A stretch of 64,000 nucleotides of DNA from Firmicutes bacterium UBA7510 (GTDB taxonomy: Bacteria > Bacillota > Clostridia > Tissierellales > Sedimentibacteraceae). The stretch covers positions 1 through 64,000 of the forward strand of contig DLNM01000032.1 of NCBI GenBank assembly GCA_002479485.1. The letters are read 5' to 3'. The notes under the pieces are model-generated. The model was not told where the DNA came from, did no database searches, and was given only the letters and a program-made list of their open reading frames with translations. The translations under genes and the position numbers were made by a program. Shown here one piece after another: positions 33,099 to 42,556 of this stretch. The number at the start of each line of letters is the position of its first letter. Position 1 is the stretch's first letter.

Positions 33099-33614
33099 AT
33101 GAATGAAATTGTATGGATTTTACCAGTAATATTTATGTTCCATGACCTTGAGGAAATAGTTTTTATGGAACGATGGATTCAAAGATTAAATAAAGAGCAA
33201 TCTTTTTTTATACATCATCCCAAAATATCAACTAAAGTTTTAAACTCTTTCAAAGGTTTTCGAACAGACAGTTTTGCATTTAGTGTTTCGATTATTTATG
33301 TAGTATTAATATTTTGTACATTACTGGCATACTTTTATAAATTTTATCTGCTATGGTTTTCTATATTTTGCGTTTTTACTATTCATTTATTTATTCATTG
33401 TTTTCAAGCAATTATATTAAAAAGCTATATTCCAGCACTTGTTACAAGCATAATATGTATTCCTATATGTATCTTTATTATAAAGATTGTATCGTCTTAT
33501 ATAAATTACAACGCTCTATCTATTACTATTTCTATCTTGATTACTTCTTTAGTTTCGATAGTTTTTTTAATAATGCTAAGCAAATTTAGAAAAAAGTTTA
33601 ACTCAAAAATATAA
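33099..33614 (+). CDS. HXXEE domain membrane protein
   Basis: This protein of 171 residues starts with the motif MFHDLEEIVFMERW, which gives the HXXEE family its name, and has four or five transmembrane helices. Members are small integral membrane proteins of unknown function; the His and two Glu may bind a metal. GGAGG lies 9 nt before ATG 33099. The longer frame from 33078 includes the Shine-Dalgarno as codons and is rejected. Confidence 0.75.
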   Translation: MNEIVWILPVIFMFHDLEEIVFMERWIQRLNKEQSFFIHHPKISTKVLNSFKGFRTDSFAFSVSIIYVVLIFCTLLAYFYKFYLLWFSIFCVFTIHLFIHCFQAIILKSYIPALVTSIICIPICIFIIKIVSSYINYNALSITISILITSLVSIVFLIMLSKFRKKFNSKI

Positions 33615-33753
33615 TAGTAGTGAGCATAAGATAACTCACCTTTACGAGTGGAAAGGGGACGAGCCACAACAATATCAGTGATACTGATATTATTGCCAGC
33701 TAATCCAACCTTACTATTAGAGGTTTCCTTTACTACCCTAAGTCTAAACTAAT
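33615..33753. other. Convergent intergenic region with hairpin
   Basis: Between the convergent HXXEE and sdaAA genes lies a perfect hairpin AATATCAGT/ACTGATATT (about 33671-33692). It is surrounded by a GC-richer stretch and a distal AATAGTA/TACTATT pairing. No T-run follows, so it is not a standard terminator. Confidence 0.4.
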
Positions 33754-34620
33754 TTATGCTCCATGTATTTTTCTAGATAATTTAACGCCTGTTTCCGTTA
33801 CAGCTATTCCACCCAAAGCAGTTTCTTTTAAATTAGGGTGCATTAAACGACCTACACTATACATTGCTTCTACTGTTTCATCAAAATTTACTACACTTGA
33901 AATTCCTGATAAAGCTAATTCAGCTGAAGTCATCGCATTGACTGCTCCTGATGAATTTCTTTTTGAGCAAGGAGATTCTACAAGTCCAGCTATTGGATCG
34001 CATATTAATCCCATAACATTTTTAAGTGCAATAGTAGCTGCTGTTAAACACATCTCTGGTGTTCCTCCGGCCATTTCAACGAGACCTGCTGCTGCCATTG
34101 CTGCTGCCGAACCGCATTCTGCTTGGCAACCACCTTCAGCTCCTGAAACAGTTGCATTTTGTATAATTATCTTTCCTATACCTGCTGCAGTTAATAATCC
34201 TCTTATAATAGTTTCATCGTTACATCCAAGCTGCTCTGCACCTGTTATTATGGATGCTGGTATTATTCCACTTGATCCTGCAGTTGGTGCTGCACAAATT
34301 CTTCCCATAGAAGCATTGTGTTCTGCACCTGCTAAAGCACGAATCATAGCCTTATTTATGGTATTACCGCATATTGTCTTTTTATTTTTTAGATATTCAT
34401 CTAATTTTTTGGCTTCACCACCAATAATTCCACCCATTGTACCTTTTTCTTCTAAGTTACTAATTGATTTTTTCATAACATCAAGAACATTTTCCATATT
34501 CCTTATTATATTCTCTCTAGTAGCACCAGTACATTCAACTTCATCATTTATAACCACTTCAGATATTGGAAGGTCTTTATTTGTACATTCACTGAGTAAT
34601 TCTTTTGCGTTATTATACAT
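33754..34620 (-). CDS. sdaAA: L-serine dehydratase, alpha subunit
   Basis: This protein of about 288 residues is the iron-sulfur catalytic subunit of bacterial L-serine ammonia-lyase. The cluster cysteines are recognisable in RICAAPTAGSSG, GGCQAECGSAAAMAAAG, GLICDPIAGLVE and SPCSKRNSSGA. It deaminates serine to pyruvate. The ATG at 34620 overlaps the stop of the beta subunit and has AAAGGAT upstream, so I prefer it to the longer frame at 34653. The pair feeds serine into fermentation. Confidence 0.94.
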   Translation of the reverse strand: MYNNAKELLSECTNKDLPISEVVINDEVECTGATRENIIRNMENVLDVMKKSISNLEEKGTMGGIIGGEAKKLDEYLKNKKTICGNTINKAMIRALAGAEHNASMGRICAAPTAGSSGIIPASIITGAEQLGCNDETIIRGLLTAAGIGKIIIQNATVSGAEGGCQAECGSAAAMAAAGLVEMAGGTPEMCLTAATIALKNVMGLICDPIAGLVESPCSKRNSSGAVNAMTSAELALSGISSVVNFDETVEAMYSVGRLMHPNLKETALGGIAVTETGVKLSRKIHGA

Positions 34621-35305
34621 TAGATACACCATCCTTTGCTTTTTTGATTTCAATAACTGATTTCATTGGCTCAAGTTCCTTTATCATATCTATTACTCTT
34701 TTTTCTGGTGGGCTATCAATTTCTATTATCATTGAAGCCTCTTTGCTGCCTGGATTTCTAGAAACCTTCATATTGGCTATATTTATTCCATTATGAGATA
34801 GTATACCTGACACTTCACTTATAATTCCTCTTTTATCAACATGTCTTGTAATTATTGTATGATATTCACCAGTAAATTCAACTTCAAAACCATTTATTTG
34901 AGTAATAATTACAGCTCCACCACCAATAGATGAACCAACAACATCTGTTATTTTGTCATTAACATCTTCTATAACAAATTTAACCGTATTTGGATGCACC
35001 AAGCCTAAGTCTGACATTATAAACTCATATTTTATATTTTCCTTATCCGCTATTTTAAGTGAATCTCTTAATCTCTCGTCATCTGGCTCGTAGCCTAATA
35101 TTCCAGCAACCAATGCCCTATCAGTACCATGACCTCTATATGTTTGTGAAAAAGAACCATGTAGATAAAACTTTACCTTTTTAATCTTATCATTACATAT
35201 ATCCTTAGCTATTTTTGCAAGCCTAGCAGCGCCTGCTGTATGAGAACTTGATGGTCCGATCATAATTGGACCTAACACATCAAAAATACTATTAACTTTT
35301 TTCAT
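34613..35305 (-). CDS. sdaAB: L-serine dehydratase, beta subunit
   Basis: This 230-residue subunit has the DVLGPIMIGPSSSHTAGAARL segment typical of serine dehydratase beta chains. A C-terminal ACT domain (about 148-220: TRHVDKRGIISEVSGILSHNGINIANM) may sense an amino acid. It forms the active enzyme with the alpha subunit, whose gene overlaps its end by 8 bp. It is divergent from the second chemoreceptor gene. Confidence 0.94.
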   Translation of the reverse strand: MKKVNSIFDVLGPIMIGPSSSHTAGAARLAKIAKDICNDKIKKVKFYLHGSFSQTYRGHGTDRALVAGILGYEPDDERLRDSLKIADKENIKYEFIMSDLGLVHPNTVKFVIEDVNDKITDVVGSSIGGGAVIITQINGFEVEFTGEYHTIITRHVDKRGIISEVSGILSHNGINIANMKVSRNPGSKEASMIIEIDSPPEKRVIDMIKELEPMKSVIEIKKAKDGVSNV

Positions 35306-35592
35306 TTAAATTATCCTTTACATTAATCTATGCAGTTTCCTTATTTTTTCGGTTATGCATACTGCTATGATATTAAAGATTAAGTAAATTGTAAAGAAAT
35401 AAATTTTTCCTTTAATTATCAGTATTAATGAAATTCGTAAAAAACTAAGCATATTCTTACATTTTGATTACTATAAATTAAAAATTATATAGTAACAATT
35501 ACTTTTATTCGAAATTTTCATAAATATGTTTTAATTTCAATCAGATGGGTAAAAAAAATATATTACAAAATCTAAAATACGAGGGTACTAAC

Positions 35593-37563
35593 ATGAAATT
35601 TAAAAGCATCAAAGTTAAAATTTTAACAATAACTTTATCCTTACTATTGCTATCATTAAGCGTTGTCATTGCGATTAATGGTATAGGTAGCTTAAGTACA
35701 ACGCAAGCTACAGTAGAAGAAATTTTAGGTGAAACATCAAAGACTGCTGCACTTGCAGTTGAGAATCAACTTTCTTCTATAAATAATGTCATCAAAGAAA
35801 TTGGAACAATTCAATTATTGTCCGATTCTACAAGTTCAAAACAAGAGAAACAAAAAATTCTTCAAAACAAAGCAGAAGAATATGACTTTGTAACGTTAAC
35901 AATGACTGATAAAAACGGAAAACTTCTAGATGGTCAAGACATATCAGATTATGATTTTTTTAAAAAGGCAATAAATGGAGAAACATTTGTTAACTATCCG
36001 CAGATAACAGCAGATGGACAAAGAACAGAAATGCTTTTTTCTTCACCAATATGGAAAAATGGCATGTATGGTTCAGAAATTGTAGGTGTAATATTTGGTG
36101 CTTTAGACGGAACATATCTATCAAATATTATAAATGAAATAAAAGTAGGTGATACCGGTAGTGGATATATAATCAATAATCAGGGTACCACTATCGCAGA
36201 TGCTAACTATAACTTGGTTATGTCTCAAGAAAATACTATTGAAATGTCAAAGTCAGATAAAAAGCTTGTTGTCTTTGCAAATCTTGAGCAGAAGGCAATA
36301 AATGGAGAAGCTTGCTTTGATGAAGTATCATATAATGGTGTAAAACATTTTTTACATGCTACACCTATAAACGGAACAGATGGTTGGGTTTTAGGTTTGA
36401 TGGTAGAAAAATCAGAATTTATGAAAAATACATATTTAGCAATTATTATTTGTATTATTTTTTCTTTAATAGCATTGATTTTATCTTTAGTAATAATGAT
36501 AAAATTTTCTAACAAAATATCAAAACCTATAAAAGACATGGAATATGCAGTTAATGAGATATCTAAAGGAAACTTTGATGTAGAAGTAAGCTGTAATACT
36601 AATGACGAAATAGGTAATATGTCACGAAGCTTAGAGAAAATGATAGAAACAACCAATGATATAATAAAAGATACTGTTAGAGGACTTGAAGAAATGTCAA
36701 AAGGGAATTTCGATTTAGAGCCTACTACAGAATATGTTGGAATATATAAAAAAATTGAAGATGCTATGGTAGGAATTATTGTTTCTTTAAGCAATACTAT
36801 TGGTTCAATAAAGATATCAGCTGACCAAGTTTCAAGTGGATCTGAACAAGTTTCTGCCGGCGCACAAGCATTATCACAAGGAGCAACAGAGCAAGCTAGT
36901 AGTATAGAAGAGCTATCTGCTACAATAGCTGAAATATCAGATCAAATTAAATCAAATGCTGAAAATGCAAGATCCGCTAACAAACTCTCTATAGAAACTG
37001 ATCAAGAGGTTTCTGAGGGAAATAGACTTATGCAGGAAATGATTGTTGCAATGAATGAAATAAGTGATAAATCAAATGAAATAGGAAAAATAATAAAGGC
37101 TATAGAAGATATAGCATTCCAAACTAATATACTTGCACTTAATGCTGCTGTTGAGGCTGCAAGAGCAGGTTCCGCGGGCAAAGGCTTTGCAGTTGTTGCA
37201 GATGAAGTTCGTAACTTAGCACAAAAGAGTGCTGAAGCTGTAAAAGATACAACTTCACTTATTGAAGGATCAATTAGCGCAGTAGAAAATGGTAAGAGAA
37301 TAGCTGATGAAACAGCAAACTCTTTAACTCATATAGTAGAAAAAACTTCTATAGTAAATGAAAAAATTCAAAATATAACTGAGGCTTCTTCTATACAAGC
37401 CGAATCAGTTGCACAGGTAACACTGGGAGTTGAACAGATTTCAGCAGTTGTTCAAACAAACTCTGCTACAGCTGAAGAAAGTGCAGCGGCCAGTGAAGAA
37501 CTATCAAGTCAAGCAGCAGTTTTAGATGAGTTAGTAAGTAAGTTTAAGGTTAAAAACATTTAA
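35593..37563 (+). CDS. Methyl-accepting chemotaxis protein with dCache sensor
   Basis: This protein of about 656 residues has a first transmembrane helix near residues 10-30, an extracellular dCache sensor (about 35-285, including AINGETFVNYPQIT and VGDTGSGYIINNQGT) and a second helix near 285-310. HAMP and the signalling domain follow, with the tip EDIAFQTNILALNAAVEAARAG identical to the first receptor. GAGGG precedes ATG 35593; the 16-codon extension to 35545 has no Shine-Dalgarno. The GSGYIINNQG motif is typical of sensors for amino acids or related small molecules. Confidence 0.92.
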   Translation: MKFKSIKVKILTITLSLLLLSLSVVIAINGIGSLSTTQATVEEILGETSKTAALAVENQLSSINNVIKEIGTIQLLSDSTSSKQEKQKILQNKAEEYDFVTLTMTDKNGKLLDGQDISDYDFFKKAINGETFVNYPQITADGQRTEMLFSSPIWKNGMYGSEIVGVIFGALDGTYLSNIINEIKVGDTGSGYIINNQGTTIADANYNLVMSQENTIEMSKSDKKLVVFANLEQKAINGEACFDEVSYNGVKHFLHATPINGTDGWVLGLMVEKSEFMKNTYLAIIICIIFSLIALILSLVIMIKFSNKISKPIKDMEYAVNEISKGNFDVEVSCNTNDEIGNMSRSLEKMIETTNDIIKDTVRGLEEMSKGNFDLEPTTEYVGIYKKIEDAMVGIIVSLSNTIGSIKISADQVSSGSEQVSAGAQALSQGATEQASSIEELSATIAEISDQIKSNAENARSANKLSIETDQEVSEGNRLMQEMIVAMNEISDKSNEIGKIIKAIEDIAFQTNILALNAAVEAARAGSAGKGFAVVADEVRNLAQKSAEAVKDTTSLIEGSISAVENGKRIADETANSLTHIVEKTSIVNEKIQNITEASSIQAESVAQVTLGVEQISAVVQTNSATAEESAAASEELSSQAAVLDELVSKFKVKNI

Positions 37564-37574
37564 TTATTAAAGTT

Positions 37575-37668
37575 AGATAAAAAAGTGAACTACGTTCACT
37601 CTATGGAAGAATCATTCTGATTCTTCATTTATCTAATAGGAAAGAGAACTTTCCTATTAGATAAAAAA
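37575..37668 (+). repeat. Three-hairpin intergenic element, terminator type (copy 1)
   Basis: Hairpin 1 (AGTGAAC/GTTCACT, 37584-37600), hairpin 2 (GAAGAATC/GATTCTTC, 37606-37626) and hairpin 3 (ATCTAATAGGAAAG/CTTTCCTATTAGAT, 37631-37662) are followed by A/T-runs. It differs by only three bases from the copy at 51513-51604. It probably terminates the chemoreceptor transcript. Confidence 0.85.
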
Positions 37669-37697
37669 ATATAGCACCTTTTAAGGTGCTATATTTA
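37669..37697 (-). terminator. Terminator of glyA
   Basis: Stem ATAGCACCTT/AAGGTGCTAT (37671-37680 with 37683-37692) is followed by a T-run on the minus strand. Confidence 0.85.
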
Positions 37698-37705
37698 ATT
37701 GACTA

Positions 37706-38932
37706 CTATTTACAAAATTTATTTGTTAATTCAAGTACTCTTCCTTTTAATACTTCAAGATCAGCTTTTTTACTTAAAGCTAAATCCATGATATTAGCTA
37801 ATTCTAATATTTCTGCTTTTCTCATACCTTTTGTCGTGATAGCTGGAGTACCTATTCTTAATCCACTTGTTATAAATGGTGATTGTGGATCAAAAGGAAT
37901 TGTGTTTTTATTTGTTGTTATGTGTATTTCATCAAGAAGCTTCTCTGCATCTTTTCCAGTTAAATCTTTATTTCTTAAGTCTAATAACATTAAATGGTTA
38001 TCAGTACCACCAGAAACTAATCTAAATCCTTTTTCAATTAGAGCTTGAGATAACGTTTGAGCATTTTCAATTACAGCTTTTTGATATTCTTTAAACTCTG
38101 GTTGAAGTGCTTCTTCAAAGCATACTGCCTTAGCAGCTATAACATGCTCTAATGGTCCGCCTTGAGTACCAGGGAATATAGCTTTATCAACTTGTTTAGC
38201 AAATTCTGCTTTACAAAGTATAGCTCCTCCTCTTGGTCCTCTTAATGTTTTGTGTGTAGTTGTCGTTACAAAGTCTGCATATTCTACTGGATTAGCATGT
38301 AATCCTGCAGCAACTAAACCAGCAATATGGGCCATATCTACCATGAAATATGCTCCAACTTCATCAGCTATACTTCTAAAAATTTTAAAGTCTATTGCTC
38401 TTGGATAAGCACTTGCTCCAGCAACTATTAATTTTGGTTGCTCTTTTTTAGCTATTGCTCTAACTTCATCATAGTCAATTTTTTCAGTATCTTTATTTAC
38501 TCCGTAGAACTTAACATCAAAGTATTTACCTGACATATTAACAGGAGATCCATGAGTTAAGTGTCCACCATGTGATAAATCCATACCTAGTATTTTATCT
38601 CCAGGCATTAAAACTGAGAAATATACACCAAAGTTAGCATTAGAACCTGAATGAGGTTGTACGTTTGCATGATCTGCATTAAATAATTTTTTTAATCTGT
38701 CGATTGCTAAATTTTCAACCTTATCAACAAATTCACATCCGCCGTAATATCTCTTTCCAGGATATCCTTCTGCGTATTTATTAGTCAAGTGACTACCCAT
38801 AGCTTGTAGCACTCTTTCTGAAACAAAGTTTTCAGATGCAATTAATTCAATGTTTGTTTGTTGTCTTTCTTTTTCTTCCATCATAGCGCTATAAAGTTCG
38901 CTATCAAACTCTTTAATTAAATCTAAATTCAT
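37706..38932 (-). CDS. glyA: Serine hydroxymethyltransferase
   Basis: This 408-residue PLP enzyme is a near-textbook GlyA. IELIASENFVS, YAEGYPGKRYYGG, DMAHIAGLVAAG and the PLP lysine in TTTHKTLRGPRGG are all present. It interconverts serine and glycine with tetrahydrofolate. GGAG precedes the ATG. A set of three tandem dyad repeats lies just upstream (38957-39022). With L-serine dehydratase and 5-formyl-THF cyclo-ligase it connects serine, glycine and one-carbon metabolism in this window. Confidence 0.97.
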   Translation of the reverse strand: MNLDLIKEFDSELYSAMMEEKERQQTNIELIASENFVSERVLQAMGSHLTNKYAEGYPGKRYYGGCEFVDKVENLAIDRLKKLFNADHANVQPHSGSNANFGVYFSVLMPGDKILGMDLSHGGHLTHGSPVNMSGKYFDVKFYGVNKDTEKIDYDEVRAIAKKEQPKLIVAGASAYPRAIDFKIFRSIADEVGAYFMVDMAHIAGLVAAGLHANPVEYADFVTTTTHKTLRGPRGGAILCKAEFAKQVDKAIFPGTQGGPLEHVIAAKAVCFEEALQPEFKEYQKAVIENAQTLSQALIEKGFRLVSGGTDNHLMLLDLRNKDLTGKDAEKLLDEIHITTNKNTIPFDPQSPFITSGLRIGTPAITTKGMRKAEILELANIMDLALSKKADLEVLKGRVLELTNKFCK

Positions 38933-38956
38933 TTATGTTCTCCTTTGCCAATTTAT

Positions 38957-39022
38957 TTAACAATATTGGAAAATACTGTTTAATAATATTGAAAATATTG
39001 TTAATAATATTAAAATATTGTT
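38957..39022 (-). repeat. Three tandem 22-bp dyad repeats upstream of glyA
   Basis: Three imperfect copies of TTAATAATATTGAAAATATTG stand in tandem, each an inverted repeat of CAATATT. They lie 25-90 bp before the glyA start, in the likely promoter and leader, so they could be operator sites. Confidence 0.5.
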
Positions 39023-39069
39023 GACAAATTTAATCTAGCGTGAATAAATTTACCAATATATATTATAAA

Positions 39070-40206
39070 CTAAATATACTTTCTTGGCAACCTATAAGAT
39101 AAAGTTGATGCCACTTCATATGAAATTGTACTTCTCATCTTAGCGACGTCATCTATTGATAAAGCAGCATCATGGCCATTCCCATATATAATTACTTCAT
39201 CACCAATTTGTGGGTTGTCAACATTTGTTAAATCTATCATAAATTGATCCATGCAAATTCTTCCTAAAAGCAAACATTTTTTACCTTTTACTACAACATA
39301 ATAATTATTTGAAAGACTTCTAGAAAAACCATCTGCATAGCCTAATGGAACTGTACCTATCACTGTTGTTTTTTTTGTTTTAAAAGTATGCCCATAGCTT
39401 ATACCTGTATTAATAGGCACTGTTTTAACGTTTGCCAGTTTTGCCTTCAAAGTTATACAAGGCTCTATTTTTAAATTATCCTTATTAACTTCATCGGAAG
39501 GATAAAAGCCTAAAAGTATAATTCCTGGTCTAACCATATCAAAAGTGTATTCAGGCAAATCAATTATTGCCGCACTATTAGCTGCATGTTTTATTGGTAT
39601 ATTCACATTTCTTTGCTCCAGCAAATCTATAAAATATGAAAATGCTTTCATTTGCATGTGCGCTGTTGATTTATCTTTTTCATCTGCCCTTGCAAAATGA
39701 GTGTAAATACCTTCTATATTAATATTGCTTAGATCATGAATATCTTTTATTTTATCTGCATTTTCAGATAATGTTATAAATCCAAGTCTGTTCATACCTG
39801 TTTCTATTTTAATATGTATATTAGCTTTTTTATCAAATTTTTTGGCTATTTCATTTAAATTGTATGCTTGCTCATACGTATAAATCGTTAATGTAATGTT
39901 GTTTTTTATTGCATCTTCAAAGAGATCATCTGGAGTATATCCTAATACCAAAATATTAGTATCTATTATTTTATCCCTAATTTCAAGTGCTTCTGACAAA
40001 ATAGCAACTGCTAGCATATCAACTCCGCTTTCAACATATAATTTTGAAAGCTCTATTGAACCCATGCCATAACTATTCGCCTTTACTACGGCACATATTT
40101 TTGTGTCCTTATTGTTTTCCCTTGCACGCTTTTTTATACGTTCAAAATTCTTTATAGCCATTTTTGTATCAATTTCAACCCAAGCTGCTCTAATCTTATT
40201 TTCCAT
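39070..40206 (-). CDS. alr: Alanine racemase
   Basis: This protein of 378 residues has the fold-type III PLP lysine in VKANSYGMG (about residue 40) and the catalytic tyrosine in ISYGHT. The FMIDLTNV and RLPRKYI ends are typical. It makes D-alanine for peptidoglycan; the D-Ala ligase and MurF follow 3-5 kb away on the other strand. GGAGG lies 5 nt before ATG 40206; the TTG at 40218 overlaps the Shine-Dalgarno and is rejected. Confidence 0.95.
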   Translation of the reverse strand: MENKIRAAWVEIDTKMAIKNFERIKKRARENNKDTKICAVVKANSYGMGSIELSKLYVESGVDMLAVAILSEALEIRDKIIDTNILVLGYTPDDLFEDAIKNNITLTIYTYEQAYNLNEIAKKFDKKANIHIKIETGMNRLGFITLSENADKIKDIHDLSNINIEGIYTHFARADEKDKSTAHMQMKAFSYFIDLLEQRNVNIPIKHAANSAAIIDLPEYTFDMVRPGIILLGFYPSDEVNKDNLKIEPCITLKAKLANVKTVPINTGISYGHTFKTKKTTVIGTVPLGYADGFSRSLSNNYYVVVKGKKCLLLGRICMDQFMIDLTNVDNPQIGDEVIIYGNGHDAALSIDDVAKMRSTISYEVASTLSYRLPRKYI

Positions 40207-40421
40207 GATTACCTCCAAGCATTTAATACCTTAAATTCTTATATAGAAGTATATGTCATCGTTTGCCAAAACATTAAAAATTTAAAATATTTTATGAACA
40301 AATTATAACAATATTTTGCATACTATTCAATAAATTTATTATATACAAGTATATAAATTCTTTTTTTATTACCTTACTTTTATCATTTTTTGCAATTGAA
40401 CCTTTAACAGAGTTTTTTCAA

Positions 40422-40450
40422 TTGACAACTAAACAAAAAATAATTACAAT
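40422..40450 (+). promoter_or_regulatory. Sigma-A promoter of msrA
   Basis: TTGACA (40422-40427) and TACAAT (40445-40450) are separated by 17 nt, about 32 nt upstream of the ATG. Confidence 0.8.
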
Positions 40451-40482
40451 AGTAAGAAATTCAATAAAAAGCAGAGGTGTCT

Positions 40483-40959
40483 ATGAAAGAGATATATTTA
40501 GCAGGTGGATGTTTTTGGGGTATGCAGGCTTATTTTGATTTAAAGGATGGAATTATTAATACTGTTGTAGGATATGCAAATGGACATACACAAGATCCTA
40601 CATATCAAGAGGTATGCACAAATACTACTGGTCACACCGAAACACTGTTTATCCAATATGATGAAAACACAATTAGCTTAGATAAAATATTATCTTACTT
40701 TTGGAAGGTAATAGATCCCACATCTCTTAACAAACAGGGCGGGGATATAGGAAGTCAATATAGAACTGGTATATACTATGTAGATGAAAATGATTTAACT
40801 GCTATAAAAGCATCTGTTGATAAGGAGCAAAATAATTACGATAAAATAATTGTTACTGAAGTAGAAAGTTTAAAATACTTCTATCCAGCTGAAGAATATC
40901 ACCAAAAATACCTGCAAAAAAATCCAAATGGATATTGTCATATAGATTTAAATGCATAA
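40483..40959 (+). CDS. msrA: Peptide methionine sulfoxide reductase A
   Basis: This protein of 158 residues has the catalytic motif GGCFWGM near the N-terminus, HTQDPTYQEVCTNTTGHTE and EEYHQKYLQKNPNGYCH, all typical of MsrA. It reduces methionine-S-sulfoxide using thioredoxin. The active site is an ordinary cysteine; selenocysteine MsrA exists in some Clostridia but not here. GAGG lies 5 nt before ATG 40483, so the GTG at 40477 is rejected. Confidence 0.95.
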   Translation: MKEIYLAGGCFWGMQAYFDLKDGIINTVVGYANGHTQDPTYQEVCTNTTGHTETLFIQYDENTISLDKILSYFWKVIDPTSLNKQGGDIGSQYRTGIYYVDENDLTAIKASVDKEQNNYDKIIVTEVESLKYFYPAEEYHQKYLQKNPNGYCHIDLNA

Positions 40960-40988
40960 AAAATAGCACACCTGTGCTATTTTTTTAT
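40959..40988. terminator. Bidirectional terminator between msrA and the cyclo-ligase gene
   Basis: Stem AAATAGCAC/GTGCTATTT with a short loop is flanked by A- and T-runs on both sides. Confidence 0.85.
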
Positions 40989-41554
40989 TTATATATATTA
41001 AACTCTGTTATTATCATATCCATTTTAATGTCATGTTCATTAGCAGGCACTTCTTCTAACACTTGGAATTCATAGGCTAAGGCTATTGCTTTGCAAGAAT
41101 TTTTTCGGTTTATTAAAAGCCTGTCATAATATCCTTTTCCAAAGCCTACTCTATTTTTATTTTTATCAAAAACAACACCAGGAACTACTACTAAGTCAAT
41201 TAGCTTAACATCATATGGATTATCTATTTTTTCCTTCCTTGGTTCTAAATAACCAAATTTGCACATAACCAAATCACTAAAGTCCTTTATTTCCACAGGT
41301 ATTATTTCAACATTTTTCATATCTGTGTAAGGAATTATTATATTTTTTCCTTCATTTAATGCCTCTTGTATAAATATCTTTGTATTAACTTCATTTTTAA
41401 AATCCATGTATACCATAATATTTGTGCTATTTTTGTACTCGTCAGTATTCTTAAGCTTATCAATTATTATTGAGCTTTTGTTTACTGCTTCATTTATGTC
41501 TAAATTATTTCTTATATCTAAAATCTCTTTTCTAATATCTGCTTTTGTTTTCAT
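40985..41554 (-). CDS. 5-formyltetrahydrofolate cyclo-ligase
   Basis: This 189-residue protein has the MTHFS signatures KADIRKEI near the N-terminus, LVVVPGVVFD and the ATP-binding loop RVGFGKGYYDRLL. It converts 5-formyl-THF to 5,10-methenyl-THF in an ATP-dependent step. Its Shine-Dalgarno AGAGG comes from a complete three-hairpin element that fills the whole gap to the protease gene upstream. Confidence 0.92.
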   Translation of the reverse strand: MKTKADIRKEILDIRNNLDINEAVNKSSIIIDKLKNTDEYKNSTNIMVYMDFKNEVNTKIFIQEALNEGKNIIIPYTDMKNVEIIPVEIKDFSDLVMCKFGYLEPRKEKIDNPYDVKLIDLVVVPGVVFDKNKNRVGFGKGYYDRLLINRKNSCKAIALAYEFQVLEEVPANEHDIKMDMIITEFNIYK

Positions 41555-41562
41555 ATTAACCT

Positions 41563-41670
41563 CTCATTATGCCATAGTCTCGCTACGCGAGCCATTGTAG
41601 TGGCATCATAAATAAAAATGAAAAATCGTTTTTTGATTTTTCCATAGTGTGAAGTGTTTTTTCACACTAT
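41563..41670 (-). repeat. Three-hairpin intergenic element, Shine-Dalgarno type (complete)
   Basis: In the direction of transcription: hairpin 1 (ATAGTGTGAA/TTCACACTAT, 41670-41644), hairpin 2 (GAAAAATC/GATTTTTC, 41642-41620) and a long hairpin 3 (ATGCCA...TGGCAT, 41606-41570, with an inner CTCGC/GCGAG stem) precede AGAGG and, 5 nt later, the ATG. Confidence 0.85.
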
Positions 41671-41674
41671 CACC

Positions 41675-42319
41675 TTATATTATACCTGAAACAATTTTCA
41701 ACATATTGCTAATTAAAAATTCATAAGTACTTTCTACTATTGGACTTATAATAAAACTTGTTCCTCCAAGTATTATTAAAAGCATTAGACCAATTCTTAA
41801 CATATCAGCATATTTATAATAAAAATTCCAAACAGGTGCTCCAAATATATTGCCAAAAATATGATGACCGTCAAGAGGAGGTATAGGAATTAAATTAAAT
41901 ACCATTAAAACAAGATTAATTTGAATAATGCCAGTTATTATCGTAATAACAATGTCTGTAATTTGACTGCTGTTTGGTATAAATATTAGAACTAAACCTA
42001 ATATAACTGTAAATAGTATAGCTGTTATTAAATTCATAAGTGGCCCTGCAACAGACACTAAGCTATCATCTCGTCGTGGATTTTTGAACATACGTGAATT
42101 TACCATAACAGGTTTTGCCCAACCAAATCCTACTAAGAGCAGAAAAAGAAATCCTAATGGATCTATATGTTTTGTAGGGTCTAGTGTTAATCTACCCTGA
42201 AATCTTTGTGAATCATCTCCTAATTTATACGCAACATAAGCGTGTGCAAACTCATGTACCGACAATCCTATAAGTATACCGGGCAATATAAGCAGCTTGC
42301 TTATAATAATATCTATCAT
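41675..42319 (-). CDS. Site-2 protease family membrane metalloprotease
   Basis: This protein of about 214 residues has five or six transmembrane helices. The zinc motif HEFAH lies near residue 22, and the second motif NLIPIPPLDGHH supplies the conserved Asp. It belongs to the small S2P/M50B group (YwhC-like), whose targets are mostly unknown. GGAGG lies 5 nt before ATG 42319; the longer frame from 42331 contains the Shine-Dalgarno as codons. The element at 41563-41670 begins almost at its stop codon. Confidence 0.9.
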   Translation of the reverse strand: MIDIIISKLLILPGILIGLSVHEFAHAYVAYKLGDDSQRFQGRLTLDPTKHIDPLGFLFLLLVGFGWAKPVMVNSRMFKNPRRDDSLVSVAGPLMNLITAILFTVILGLVLIFIPNSSQITDIVITIITGIIQINLVLMVFNLIPIPPLDGHHIFGNIFGAPVWNFYYKYADMLRIGLMLLIILGGTSFIISPIVESTYEFLISNMLKIVSGII

Positions 42320-42556
42320 AAATTCCTCCATTTTATTCTATTTATAATATAAAACTAAATGTAAGTATTAAAAATCTATATAGTATATAAAATCTAGCTT
42401 TACTATTAATATTTTATATCAAAATTCTTAAATGTTTCTTTAAAAATATTTCTACTTTACCTTAACATTGTATAGTGTTATTATATAAGTTGCAAGTAGG
42501 AATTTATTATAACCCATTTAATATGTTAATATTATAGAATATAGGAGAACAAACAA

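Noticed and set aside
33938..34660. Long plus-strand open frame opposite sdaAA
   Set aside because: It mirrors the conserved serine dehydratase sequence and has no Shine-Dalgarno or promoter.
38957..39022. CRISPR array
   Set aside because: The repeats are directly adjacent with no unique spacers, and there are no cas genes.
40483..40959. Selenocysteine MsrA
   Set aside because: The catalytic residue is an ordinary cysteine codon in GGCFWG and there is no in-frame UGA.
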